DNA from: Microcystis wesenbergii FACHB-1317
GTDB lineage: Bacteria > Cyanobacteriota > Cyanobacteriia > Cyanobacteriales > Microcystaceae
DNA length: 44,096 nucleotides
Reading direction: 5' to 3'
Assembly: GCF_014696875.1 (NCBI RefSeq)
Contig: NZ_JACJQV010000142.1
Span: 1-44,096, forward strand
The notes beneath the pieces were generated by a model that saw only the letters and a program-made list of their open reading frames with translations, had not been told where the DNA came from and did not search any database. The translations under genes and the position numbers were made by a program. Positions 17,892 to 26,193 of the stretch are shown here, piece by piece. Each line of letters begins with the position of its first letter. Positions within the stretch are counted from its first letter, which is position 1.

Positions 17892-18272
17892 ATGTCCAGA
17901 AGAAAGAAGAAGTTTCCCTGTGGTCACAAGGGTTATGGCCAAGTCTGCCATCATTGCGCTCAACTAGATGCCGCTTGGGAAGAAAGAAAACGTCAAAAAA
18001 ATGCTTGGGAAGCCACTTTTTCCCAGGATCCGATCGATCTGCGGGAATTACCGAAAAATGTGGTACTTAAAGCTAGGGAAATCCTGCAAGGATTGCAAGA
18101 TCACCGCAATTATCGAGATTTCCACGGTAAACGATTGCGACACGATCGCTTTATTATCAGTATCCCCGTTACCCGCAATTATCGCCTCATCTGTCGCGAC
18201 CACGGCAATCTCCTCGTCCCAGAAGCGGTTATCTCTCACGAAGATTATAATGTTTGTAAACCGGGTAGGTGA
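17892..18272 (+). CDS. Small conserved protein with N-terminal zinc-finger-like motif
   Basis: 126 residues from ATG 17892, which gives MSRRKKKFPCGHKGYGQVCH. The motif CGHKGYGQVCHHC (CxH...CxxC) looks like a metal-binding knuckle. The rest has a charged helix (AAWEERKRQKNAWEATF) and a C-terminal half rich in short strands (HDRFIISIPVTRNYRLIC). A GTG 60 bases upstream would add 20 residues without a ribosome site, so the start is not certain. I recognise the protein only as a cyanobacterial conserved hypothetical. The C-terminal half (LRHDRFIISIPVTRNYRLIC) recalls ParE/RelE-type folds in rhythm, but that is not a call. Confidence 0.7.
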   Translation: MSRRKKKFPCGHKGYGQVCHHCAQLDAAWEERKRQKNAWEATFSQDPIDLRELPKNVVLKAREILQGLQDHRNYRDFHGKRLRHDRFIISIPVTRNYRLICRDHGNLLVPEAVISHEDYNVCKPGR

Positions 18273-18281
18273 AGCTAATCT

Positions 18282-18773
18282 TTAGTTCGCTTGGGAAGAT
18301 TTATCGCTGTTTATATCTTCCCAATCCGGCAGCCAATTTTCATCGAGAATCTCCTCTAGATTAGCTAACACTTCCCCGGGGAAAATACTGGCATCTAATT
18401 GGGTGATATCAATAATTATCTCCCGAGCATCGCTGTAACATTCCTCAAGTATCTCGGATAAATAGGGTTTGAGACTGGGACTATCTCTCAGTAATTTCTT
18501 GATTTGTTTCCGAAAGGTTCTAATTTCCCCTTTCCATGCTGCTTGATTATAATCCCGTTGGGATTGCCAGTAAGTTAACTTCAGTAAATGTTCTAAAAGT
18601 CGAGTTAATAAACTTTCTAATGCTCGTCGATTATTTTTACCCAAATCTGCCAACTCCTCTAATAAATTCTGCCAATCTACCGCTTGAAAATCCCCCCGAC
18701 GCAATTGGTTGATAGTGTTTTCTAACCAAAGTTGATAATCGCTATCGTAGAGATTTGGGATGGTAATATTCAT
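18282..18773 (-). CDS. DUF29 family protein, copy 3 of a tandem triplet
   Basis: 163 residues. It begins MNITIPNLYDSDYQLWLENT and carries the DUF29 core LLEELADLGK...LLTRLLEHLLKLTYWQ. All-alpha family, common in cyanobacteria, function unknown. TAAGGAG lies about nine bases before the ATG. The C-terminal half is the most divergent of the three (EDINSDKSSQAN). It is 13 bp downstream of the middle copy. Confidence 0.9.
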   Translation of the reverse strand: MNITIPNLYDSDYQLWLENTINQLRRGDFQAVDWQNLLEELADLGKNNRRALESLLTRLLEHLLKLTYWQSQRDYNQAAWKGEIRTFRKQIKKLLRDSPSLKPYLSEILEECYSDAREIIIDITQLDASIFPGEVLANLEEILDENWLPDWEDINSDKSSQAN

Positions 18774-18786
18774 GATTTTTTACTCC

Positions 18787-19275
18787 TTAATTGCACTTTT
18801 CAGAATTATTGCTGATAGCTTCCCAATCCGGCAGCCAATTTTGATCGAGAATCTCCTCTAGACTAGCTAACACTTCCAGAGGGAAAATACTGGCATCTAA
18901 TTCGGTTTCGTCAATAAGCAGATTGCGAGCATCGAGATAACATTCCTGCAAAATTTCCTTTAAATAGGACTTTAAACTGGGACTATCTTTGAGAATTTTT
19001 TTGATCTGAATCCGAAAATTGCGAATTTCTTTTTTCCATGCTGCTTGATTATAATCTCGTTGGGATTGCCAGTAAGTTAACTTCAGTAAATGTTCTAGGA
19101 GTCGAGTTAATAAACTTTCTACTGCTCGTCGTTCACTTTTACCCAAATCTGCCAACTCCTCTAATAAATTCTGCCAATCTACCGCTTGAAAATCCCCCCG
19201 ACGCAATTGGTTGATAGTGTTTTCTAACCAAAGTTGATAATCGCTATCGTAGAGATTTGGGATGGTAATATTCAT
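18787..19275 (-). CDS. DUF29 family protein, copy 2 of a tandem triplet
   Basis: 162 residues. Apart from the GKSERRAVES stretch, the first 80 residues match those of copy 3 exactly. Its last third (DETELDASIFPLEVLASLEE...AISNNSEKCN) is identical to the end of copy 1. The ribosome site (AAGGAG) and 13-bp linkers match those around the other copies, showing recent duplication or gene conversion. Confidence 0.9.
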   Translation of the reverse strand: MNITIPNLYDSDYQLWLENTINQLRRGDFQAVDWQNLLEELADLGKSERRAVESLLTRLLEHLLKLTYWQSQRDYNQAAWKKEIRNFRIQIKKILKDSPSLKSYLKEILQECYLDARNLLIDETELDASIFPLEVLASLEEILDQNWLPDWEAISNNSEKCN

Positions 19276-19288
19276 GATTTTTTACTCC

Positions 19289-19777
19289 TTAATTGCACTT
19301 TTCAGAATTATTGCTGATAGCTTCCCAATCCGGCAGCCAATTTTGATCGAGAATCTCCTCTAGACTAGCTAACACTTCCAGAGGGAAAATACTGGCATCT
19401 AATTCGGTTTCGTCAATAAGCAGATTGCGAGCATCGAGATAACATTTTGCTAAAATTTCCCTTAAATAGGACTTTAAACTGGGACTATCTGCTAAAAGAT
19501 CAGCAATTTGTAGGCGAAAATTTCTAATTTCTTTTTTCCATCCCGCTTGGTTGTAATCTCGTTGGGATTGCCAGTAGGTTAACTTCAGTAAATGTTCTAG
19601 AAGTCGAGTTAAGAGACTCTTAAGCGCTCGTCGATTATTTTTTCCCAAATCTGCCAACTCCTCTAATAAATTCTGCCAATCTACTGCCTGAAAATCCCCC
19701 CGACGCAATTGGTTGATAGTGTTTTCTAACCAAAGTTGATAATCGCTATCGTAGAGAGTTGGGATGGTAATATTCAT
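19289..19777 (-). CDS. DUF29 family protein, copy 1 (promoter-proximal) of a tandem triplet
   Basis: 162 residues from the second of two adjacent ATGs (the first would add one Met at 19780). The core is the same as in the other copies, with IADLLADSPSLKSYLREILA as the variable middle. No Shine-Dalgarno sequence precedes this copy, unlike the two downstream copies, so its translation may differ. The three genes form one minus-strand unit of about 1.5 kb with near-perfect direct repeats, which makes copy number prone to change. Confidence 0.88.
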   Translation of the reverse strand: MNITIPTLYDSDYQLWLENTINQLRRGDFQAVDWQNLLEELADLGKNNRRALKSLLTRLLEHLLKLTYWQSQRDYNQAGWKKEIRNFRLQIADLLADSPSLKSYLREILAKCYLDARNLLIDETELDASIFPLEVLASLEEILDQNWLPDWEAISNNSEKCN

Positions 19778-19969
19778 CATTTTTAAAATGGGTAAAAATC
19801 AGGAGTTAAGCTGCCGGTGTCCAAAGTATAGAAGAAATTTGGGGCTAATCAATCAGCTAGTTTTGCCGGTTTAGCCGAATTATCCTCTCGATCACATCTA
19901 ACCGCGAAAAAAATCGCCAAAAAGAGTGATAATAAACCTAGCTACTCCCAGAGTAACAAGGAAAGCCCG

Positions 19970-20890
19970 ATGGTGAAAACAGTCATAGGTGTCGATTTAG
20001 GTGGAACCGCTATTAAAATTGGTAAATTTGACCAAGAGGGCAATTGTCTCGAATCTCTCAGCTTGCCCACTCCCCAACCCGCTACACCCAAAGAAGTCGC
20101 TCTTACCATACATCAAGGCATTTGTCAAGTAAATTTAGATAAAAATTGTCAAGCCATCGGTGTGGGAACGCCAGGACCGGCGGATGCTCAGGGGAGAATT
20201 GCCAAAATAGCGATTAATTTGGCAGGATGGCGGGATATTCCCCTCGCCGATTGGTTAGAAGAAAGTACGGGAATGCCGACAATTTTAGCCAATGATGCCA
20301 ATTGTGCCGGTTTGGGGGAAGCTTGGTTAGGAGCGGGCAAACGGTTTCAAAACTTGATCCTGTTGACCTTGGGGACGGGAGTAGGAGGGGCAATTATTCT
20401 CGATGGTAACTTATTTGTGGGCAGCAAGGGAACAGCCGCCGAATTAGGCTTAATAACCCTCAATTTTGACGGTCCATTGTGCAATAGCGGTAATCAGGGT
20501 TCCTTAGAACAATACGCCTCCCTGCAAGCTATTCGCCGGATGACTGGCAAAGAACCGAAGCAATTGGCGGAATTGGCCGAAAAAGGCGATCAAGGGGCTT
20601 TACAATTCTGGCAGGGTTACGGTTGTTTACTGGGTGCTGGTATCGCCAGTTTACTCTATGTTCTCACCCCAGAGGCGGTAATTATCGGCGGCGGCATTAG
20701 CGCCAGTGCTAAGTTTTTCTTTCCCTCTCTCCTCACAGAAATCGAAAGACGGGTTTTACCTAGTTCCAGAGAAGGATTAGAGGTATTAACGGCCGAGTTA
20801 GGTAATCGCGCCGGGATGGTGGGGGCTGCTAAATTAGCTTGGCAATTAGTGGACCTGCGCGGGGAGTCTATTATGGCTGGGTCTGACTAA
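19970..20890 (+). CDS. ROK family sugar kinase, glucokinase-like
   Basis: 306 residues. The phosphate loop is DLGGTAIKIG (9-18), the GTPGPAD turn is at 67-73, catalytic D109 is in LANDANCAGLGE, and LTLGTGVGGAI is at 132-142. In ROK proteins a zinc site is built from a His and a CxCGxxGC cluster. Here the His position is L161, and the cluster reads C171-N-S-G-N-Q-G-S, leaving one cysteine, so the zinc site is lost. Glucokinase activity is the most likely reading. The start ATG has AAGGA seven bases upstream. It converges with the regulator gene at 20985. Confidence 0.88.
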   Translation: MVKTVIGVDLGGTAIKIGKFDQEGNCLESLSLPTPQPATPKEVALTIHQGICQVNLDKNCQAIGVGTPGPADAQGRIAKIAINLAGWRDIPLADWLEESTGMPTILANDANCAGLGEAWLGAGKRFQNLILLTLGTGVGGAIILDGNLFVGSKGTAAELGLITLNFDGPLCNSGNQGSLEQYASLQAIRRMTGKEPKQLAELAEKGDQGALQFWQGYGCLLGAGIASLLYVLTPEAVIIGGGISASAKFFFPSLLTEIERRVLPSSREGLEVLTAELGNRAGMVGAAKLAWQLVDLRGESIMAGSD

Positions 20891-20984
20891 AATTGTCTGA
20901 CTTGAAAGAGGGTGTAGGGTGTGGGGTGTAGGGAAAGAAACCTCTTTCATCTGTGGGGGTGAAAATTTTTTCCTCAGGACTGAG

Positions 20985-21587
20985 TTAATCGTGAATGATT
21001 AAATGGCGATCGCAATCGCTGCTCACGGCTCCCTGACGCTGAAATTCGCCTAACAAACGCGTCACCGTTACCCTCGTGGTACCGATAGCATTGGCGAGAT
21101 TTTGATGGGTTAAACGGATCTTTAAACGACTGCCTTGGGCGATTGGTTCCCCCATTTCCCGCTTTAATAACTGTAGTAACTGCTGAAGACGTTCCTCGAC
21201 TCGTTTGAGTCCTGCGATCGCAAGAAGCGATTCCGTTTGTTGTTGACGACGGATCATTTGATTTAACATCATCCTGGTTAATTCCACCGAATTTTCCACT
21301 TCGGCGATCGTGTACCATTTTAGGTACAGTTCCGACAAGGCTCTGGCGTGATAGGATTCTAGATGGGTCAAATTTAAGCCGAAAAAGTGGGATGAATGAA
21401 CCCAGCCTAGTAAAATTTCCTCTCCACTCTCAGATACTTGACTTAGTTGGGCCATACCCCGATAAACTTGCCAGACTCCATCAACCACCAGAGGAATACT
21501 TTCCCCGCGATCATAAAAATGCAGCCGACGACTTTCGCTATAGTCTTCTCGGAAGGGTGAGGCGTCGGGATTATAGGTGAGCAACAT
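20985..21587 (-). CDS. Crp/Fnr family transcriptional regulator, NtcA-like
   Basis: 200 residues. The helix-turn-helix LTHQNLANAIGTTRVTVTRL (160-179) is very close to that of the nitrogen regulator NtcA. The N-terminal effector domain is much more divergent (VVDGVWQVYRGMAQLSQVSESGEEILLGWV) and lacks the full glycine pattern of a cyclic-nucleotide pocket. It is shorter than NtcA (about 223). It is therefore a paralogue, not NtcA itself. It probably binds a palindromic site of NtcA/CRP type. RBS: ctaggagaacttcgatc before the ATG. The effector is unknown. Confidence 0.85.
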   Translation of the reverse strand: MLLTYNPDASPFREDYSESRRLHFYDRGESIPLVVDGVWQVYRGMAQLSQVSESGEEILLGWVHSSHFFGLNLTHLESYHARALSELYLKWYTIAEVENSVELTRMMLNQMIRRQQQTESLLAIAGLKRVEERLQQLLQLLKREMGEPIAQGSRLKIRLTHQNLANAIGTTRVTVTRLLGEFQRQGAVSSDCDRHLIIHD

Positions 21588-21778
21588 GATCGAAGTTCTC
21601 CTAGGTGAAGGGATAGCAGTTTTAACCCCACTTTACTGTATCAAGGTAAACATTAGGTAATCCCCAGATTAACAGTGATCAGTGATCCCTAAGCCGATGT
21701 AAGCCTTTTTTCTGCTCTGGATCAGCAAGACCGCTGACCACTACTAGCGAATCCCTCATCGAATCCCTAGCAAATGCC

Positions 21779-22027
21779 TTAAAAACCACTAAATCCCCTG
21801 ACACCTAGATAGACTTCCCTCCAGTGGGTACGACGATAATCTGGGTTAAAAGAACAGTCCACATAATTAACGACATTGGGTAATTCTTGCCCAGGAATTT
21901 CCTGTTTGAGAAACCTTAATAATTTGTTTTCCCAATCCCTAGAATAATCGCGGATAATTGGATGTTTGCTCACCAGTGGTTGGTATTGATTCTCATCGGG
22001 ATCGACGATAATATCAAGATTGAGCAT
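21779..22027 (-). CDS. Hypothetical protein, 82 residues
   Basis: MLNLDIIVDPDENQYQPLVS at the start, then charged residues and WREVYLGVRGFSGF at the end. Not recognised. No membrane segment. It follows the decayed frame at 22070-22417 by 42 bp on the same strand and may be its former operon partner. GAGG lies close before the ATG. Could be a remnant of a larger gene. Confidence 0.45.
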   Translation of the reverse strand: MLNLDIIVDPDENQYQPLVSKHPIIRDYSRDWENKLLRFLKQEIPGQELPNVVNYVDCSFNPDYRRTHWREVYLGVRGFSGF

Positions 22028-22069
22028 TCCTCAAGGACAGATCAATATTTCTGGGACGGCAATTTGAAA

Positions 22070-22417
22070 TTATCCTGCTAATTTTACCTGTTTAAGCACG
22101 ACAATAAAATGACCCCCTTCAGGAATTTTATAGGGAATTTGACTTCTGTTGATCATGGGCTTCACTTCCAGATTGTAACTGCAACCTAAACCTTCTTCTC
22201 GGCTGATTTCTTCCTATTGCTGATCAGGATGGGGAACGTATAGGGTAAATTGATAGGAGTCCTGTCAAGGGTTGCCGATCGCTTCTTCGTGTTCTTCTTG
22301 ATAATCGTGGTAAACTTTGCCTAGTTCTTGACCTACATGGCTATCTTGATCGCACATATTGCCCAGGAACCTATTAATGACTCCCTGCTCAAATCTTGTC
22401 TCTCCTAATACATTCAT
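22070..22417 (-). pseudogene. Decayed small gene with two in-frame stops
   Basis: A continuous frame from ATG 22417 (MNVLGETRFEQGVINRFLGN) to TAA 22070-22072 spans 116 codons but contains TGA after ...EEAIGNP and TAG after ...VPHPDQQ. After each stop the codons still read like protein (SREEGLGCSYNLEVKP, IPYKIPEGGHFIVVLK), and the frame never shifts. This suggests a recently inactivated gene of unknown family. The N-terminal 50 residues could still be made. Confidence 0.5.
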
Positions 22418-22751
22418 TTTCTCTCATTTCCTCCGCCTAATTAGTATCATTCAAATATGGGTAAATTAGTATTTATGTCAAGTTTTTAACAATTTTTTTG
22501 GGGGAAAAACCTTAAATTATTTTAAGTAATTTGTCCGTTGATGACAATCTATGTCAAAATGGGAGATACTCCTCGTAAAAAGGAAAATTTCTGCTACCGA
22601 TGGGAATGTTAATGATGAGCGGATTTGAGTTAAGGGTTGCTGCTTCAGTGATCACTAAAAAAAAGCTGGTCAACCTTCAGCTAATTTCTCTGCTTTTTTA
22701 TCCATGAAAACTTAATTATTTACCCAATCTAATTGCCATGTATGAGAGTCT
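22418..22751. other. AT-rich spacer with no recognised feature
   Basis: 334 bases, AT-rich, with poly-T and poly-A runs (near 22485 and 22660). A weak aaaaagc / gctttttt pairing encloses a long loop near 22657-22699 and might end a transcript. I see no gene or repeat family member here. Confidence 0.6.
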
Positions 22752-23090
22752 ATGAATCGATTTACATCAAATCAAATTGTTAGTTTATCCTGTCAAAATA
22801 GCCAGCTATACGGAGAAGTAATTCAGGTGATCGAAAGTCGTTCGGCTCTTTGGGTGCGTCCTCTTTGGTTAATTGTGTCCGATAATTTTGAGACAATTGA
22901 TGTGCGGGAAGGTTCCGATTTAATCCTGCCGATGGACTTATTTAAACCCGCCTTAGATACGGAAGTTTTACCCCTATTTTCCCAAGTTATCAAAGATAAT
23001 TATATCACTAATATTTCCTATCCTCTCCAGGAATTTGTGCAGAAAGTTTGTCAAAATTATCCCGAATATTTTCAAAAAATCTATGATTGA
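22752..23090 (+). CDS. Conserved hypothetical protein, 112 residues
   Basis: Begins MNRFTSNQIVSLSCQNSQLY. A beta-rich start (GEVIQVIESRSALWVRPLWL) then a helical end (LQEFVQKVCQNYPEYFQ). No known motif recognised. It overlaps the class II aldolase gene by eight bases (ATG at 23083), which implies translational coupling and a shared role or at least shared expression. Confidence 0.75.
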   Translation: MNRFTSNQIVSLSCQNSQLYGEVIQVIESRSALWVRPLWLIVSDNFETIDVREGSDLILPMDLFKPALDTEVLPLFSQVIKDNYITNISYPLQEFVQKVCQNYPEYFQKIYD

Positions 23091-23694
23091 TGAAGGTTAC
23101 GTTAAATATAATTGTACTTGGATTCCTGACCGTCCCTTAGTAAGTTCAGAGATTGCCGAATTAAATTATTGGCGCAATCGCCTCTATCGACTGGGATTAA
23201 TCGGTCAATACGATAACGGAATCGGTTTTGGGAATGTGAGTAAACGAGGAAAAATAGACAAAGAAATTATTATTTCTGGCACTAACACCGGGGGAATACC
23301 AGTATTAAATGAATCCCATTACACCACAGTTATAGACTACGATTGGAGAGAAAATCGGGTCACTTGTCGGGGAACAATCGCCGCTTCTTCAGAAACTCTC
23401 ACCCATGCAGCGATTTATGAAGCGAATCCCCAGATTAATGGGGTGATTCATATTCATCATCGCCCCCTGTGGCAAAATTTGATGTATCGCGTGCCGACTA
23501 CTCAAGAAAATATTGCCTATGGAACCCCAGAAATGGCCGCAGAAATTATCCGTTTATGTCAAGAAGAGCGTCTAGAGGAGCAACAAATTTTAGTGATGAG
23601 TGGTCATGAGGAAGGAATTATCGCCTTTGGGCAAAATTTAGCAAAAGCGGGTAATTTACTATTAGCCTATTACCAGCAATCTCAATCATCTTGA
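23083..23694 (+). CDS. Class II aldolase/adducin family protein
   Basis: 203 residues from ATG 23083, overlapping the preceding gene. An earlier in-frame ATG at 23035 would add 16 residues read through that gene and is not preferred. The metal-site histidines are H123 and H125 in VIHIHH, with a later H175 in MSGHEEG and the likely catalytic E104 in SSETLTHAAIY. The family cleaves or dehydrates small phosphorylated or free sugars. The substrate is not evident. It differs clearly from the mtnB-type member at 36205. Confidence 0.85.
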   Translation: MIDEGYVKYNCTWIPDRPLVSSEIAELNYWRNRLYRLGLIGQYDNGIGFGNVSKRGKIDKEIIISGTNTGGIPVLNESHYTTVIDYDWRENRVTCRGTIAASSETLTHAAIYEANPQINGVIHIHHRPLWQNLMYRVPTTQENIAYGTPEMAAEIIRLCQEERLEEQQILVMSGHEEGIIAFGQNLAKAGNLLLAYYQQSQSS

Positions 23695-23800
23695 AAGTGA
23701 CCTCCCCTTCAACTCAGCGCCAGGGAGACAAAAGTGGTTTTAATTTAGTCGTTTTTATGTTAACTTGTTTTGTAGATTTTCGCCTTTGAGGAATGCCATC

Positions 23801-24004
23801 GTGATCGACACCTTCCATCATCTATTTGTCTCGAGCGACTTTTCGCCTCTCACCAATGTCTTGATGACTATTTCGGAGCAAGACGTGGATATCATCGGGA
23901 ATGTCCAGAAAGCCTTCTCAAATTTCGTCAAAACTGGGCAAGCATGGGCATTATTAATCGGTTTGATTGTCGGTTATATGTTTCGAGGTTTTACTTCTTA
24001 TTAG
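23801..24004 (+). CDS. Small single-span membrane protein, hypothetical
   Basis: 67 residues from GTG 23801, which has GAGGA eight bases upstream. An internal ATG at 23864 would give 46 residues. The C-terminal half has one hydrophobic helix (AWALLIGLIVGYMF) and ends RGFTSY. Preceded by a soluble stretch (ISEQDVDIIGNVQKAFSNFV). Not recognised; probably a cyanobacterial conserved small membrane protein. Confidence 0.55.
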   Translation: MIDTFHHLFVSSDFSPLTNVLMTISEQDVDIIGNVQKAFSNFVKTGQAWALLIGLIVGYMFRGFTSY

Positions 24005-24173
24005 CTTTTCGCCTATCGGTATTCAGCCAGAGCGAGCAATTCTTGCTATTCTTATGTTTGTAGGGTTGGAGATTTTTCTAACCTGAAGCGGTAATGCTAT
24101 CAGCGCCGGATTATTCCCCAAAATTGTCCAGCATATTTTAGTTAACTTTATCCACAATCATCTAACGAAAACA

Positions 24174-25562
24174 GTGACAGCAAAGAAAACTTGGAGCGAT
24201 CGCTTTGAAGGTAGTCTCCATCCTACGATCGTAGAATTTAACGCTAGTATTGGCTTTGATATCGAATTAATCGAGTATGATCTCACTGGATCTATCGCTC
24301 ACGCCAAAATGCTCGCCCATACGGGTATTATCACCCCCGAAGAAGCAGATAGTCTCGTCTCTGGATTGGAACAAATTCGTCAAGAATACCGCACCGGCAA
24401 CTTTAAACCCGGCATCGATCAAGAGGACGTGCATTTTGCCGTGGAACGTCGTTTAACCGAGATTGTGGGAGATGTGGGCAAAAAACTGCACACGGCCCGT
24501 TCACGGAATGATCAGGTAGGAACGGATATACGTCTGTATCTTAGACAACAAATTGATGATATTAGGCAAGAAATTCGCAATTTTCAGCAAGCTTTAGTCA
24601 ATCACGCTGAAAACCATCTGGAAACCCTGATCCCCGGTTATACCCACCTACAGCGCGCTCAACCGATTAGTTTAGCCCATCATCTCCTCGCTTATTTTCA
24701 AATGGCCGAACGGGATCACCAAAGATTAGGGCAAATTCGCGCCAGGACTAATATTTCGCCCCTAGGATGTGGCGCTTTAGCGGGGACCACTTTTCCGATT
24801 GATCGTCATTACAGCGCCAATTTACTCGATTTTGAGCAGGTGTATAACAATAGTCTCGATGGAGTTAGCGATCGAGATTTTGCCATTGAATTTATGACGG
24901 CCGCTAGTCTGATTATGGTCCACCTGAGCCGTCTGAGCGAAGAAATGATTCTCTGGTCTTCCCAAGAATTTAGTTTTATCACTCTCACCGATAGTTGTGC
25001 CACGGGATCTAGCATTATGCCCCAGAAAAAAAATCCCGACGTTCCCGAATTGGTGCGCGGCAAAACAGGGCGGGTTTTTGGGCATTTACAGGCGTTATTG
25101 ACCTTAATGAAGGGTTTACCCCTAGCTTATAACAAAGACTTGCAGGAGGACAAGGAAGCGTTATTTGATGGCGTTAAAACCGTGCGGATTTGTTTGCAAG
25201 CGATGACGGTACTTTTAGCCACCGGAATTCAATTTAAAACCGACCGATTAGCTAATGCGGTGGCGGAAGATTTTTCTAATGCGACGGATGTGGCGGATTA
25301 TTTAGCCAGTAAGGGGATTCCCTTCCGAGAAGCTTATAATTTAGTCGGGAAAGTGGTTAAAAGCAGTTTGGCAGCGGGTAAGTTATTGAAAGATTTAACC
25401 CTGACGGAATGGCAAGAATTACATCCAGCTTTTCAGGCCGATATCTACGACGCGATCGCTCCTCGTCAGGTGGTAGCGGCCCGTAATAGCTATGGTGGCA
25501 CAGGTTTTGAACAAGTGCGATCGGCTTTAATTCAAGCTAAAGCCATTCTCGATCATGATTGA
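24174..25562 (+). CDS. argH: Argininosuccinate lyase
   Basis: Splits argininosuccinate to arginine and fumarate, the last step of arginine synthesis. 462 residues, normal. The three superfamily signatures are present: HTARSRND (106-113), the TH of YTHLQRAQP (H158) and the mobile serine loop [12 protein letters not shown] (278-289). The start is GTG 24174 ([13 protein letters not shown]). No other arginine gene is adjacent; the gene stands alone between small hypotheticals and a Nudix gene. Confidence 0.97.
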   Translation: MTAKKTWSDRFEGSLHPTIVEFNASIGFDIELIEYDLTGSIAHAKMLAHTGIITPEEADSLVSGLEQIRQEYRTGNFKPGIDQEDVHFAVERRLTEIVGDVGKKLHTARSRNDQVGTDIRLYLRQQIDDIRQEIRNFQQALVNHAENHLETLIPGYTHLQRAQPISLAHHLLAYFQMAERDHQRLGQIRARTNISPLGCGALAGTTFPIDRHYSANLLDFEQVYNNSLDGVSDRDFAIEFMTAASLIMVHLSRLSEEMILWSSQEFSFITLTDSCATGSSIMPQKKNPDVPELVRGKTGRVFGHLQALLTLMKGLPLAYNKDLQEDKEALFDGVKTVRICLQAMTVLLATGIQFKTDRLANAVAEDFSNATDVADYLASKGIPFREAYNLVGKVVKSSLAAGKLLKDLTLTEWQELHPAFQADIYDAIAPRQVVAARNSYGGTGFEQVRSALIQAKAILDHD

Positions 25563-25565
25563 TAT

Positions 25566-25655
25566 TGTTGGGGGTTTTGGGTTTTGGGGTATTAGTTAAA
25601 ATTTCCCTATCTCTCTATCTCCCTATCTCCCTATCTCCCCATCCCCCTATCTCCT
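25566..25655. repeat. Low-complexity octamer-like repeats between argH and the Nudix gene
   Basis: gttgggggttttggg followed by repeated CTCCCTAT / CCCTATCT units up to the Nudix start. Similar in style to the block at 10150-10412. Confidence 0.8.
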
Positions 25656-25662
25656 AATTCCT

Positions 25663-26118
25663 ATGGGTCGTGTTTGGCATTTTATTAAAAGTGTGATGGG
25701 AATTATCTTTCGTCATCCTGTAACTGGGGTGACAATAATTCCGCTGCTTGCTGACGGTACAATTGTTTTAATCCGACGCAGAGACACCGGCAAATGGGCC
25801 CTACCGGGGGGAATGATCGATTGGGGGGAAGATATTTTTAATACTGCTCAAAGGGAATTAAAAGAGGAAACAGGATTAAATTTAGTCAGTTTAGGGCGTT
25901 TAGTCGGGGTTTATTCCTCTTTTGAACGTGATCCGCGCATTCACTCCATTTCATTGTTAATTGAAGTGACGGTTGCGGGGAATTTTCAGATCAAAGACAC
26001 ATTAGAAGTTAGTGAGGTGAGAGCTTTTAGCGTCGAAACTTTACCTCTAGGCAATCTCAGCCACGATAACGATCGCCAACTAGAAGATTATCTCAGGGGT
26101 GCCAATGTAGTGGCTTGA
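25663..26118 (+). CDS. Nudix hydrolase
   Basis: 151 residues. The Nudix box GX5EX7REUXEEXGU is perfect at residues 50-72 (GMIDWGE...RELKEETGL). Substrate specificity cannot be read. The leading RHPVTGVTIIPLLADGTIVL strand and the RRRDTGKWALPGG lead-in are typical of MutT/ADP-ribose-type members. Repeats directly precede its start codon and no clear ribosome site is seen. Confidence 0.92.
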   Translation: MGRVWHFIKSVMGIIFRHPVTGVTIIPLLADGTIVLIRRRDTGKWALPGGMIDWGEDIFNTAQRELKEETGLNLVSLGRLVGVYSSFERDPRIHSISLLIEVTVAGNFQIKDTLEVSEVRAFSVETLPLGNLSHDNDRQLEDYLRGANVVA

Positions 26119-26193
26119 TGTCGAGGGAAAGATAGTGGAGTTAGAATGTTTGGTTAAAGGCAAGTGAGATAACATTTAGGGGAAATCAACACA

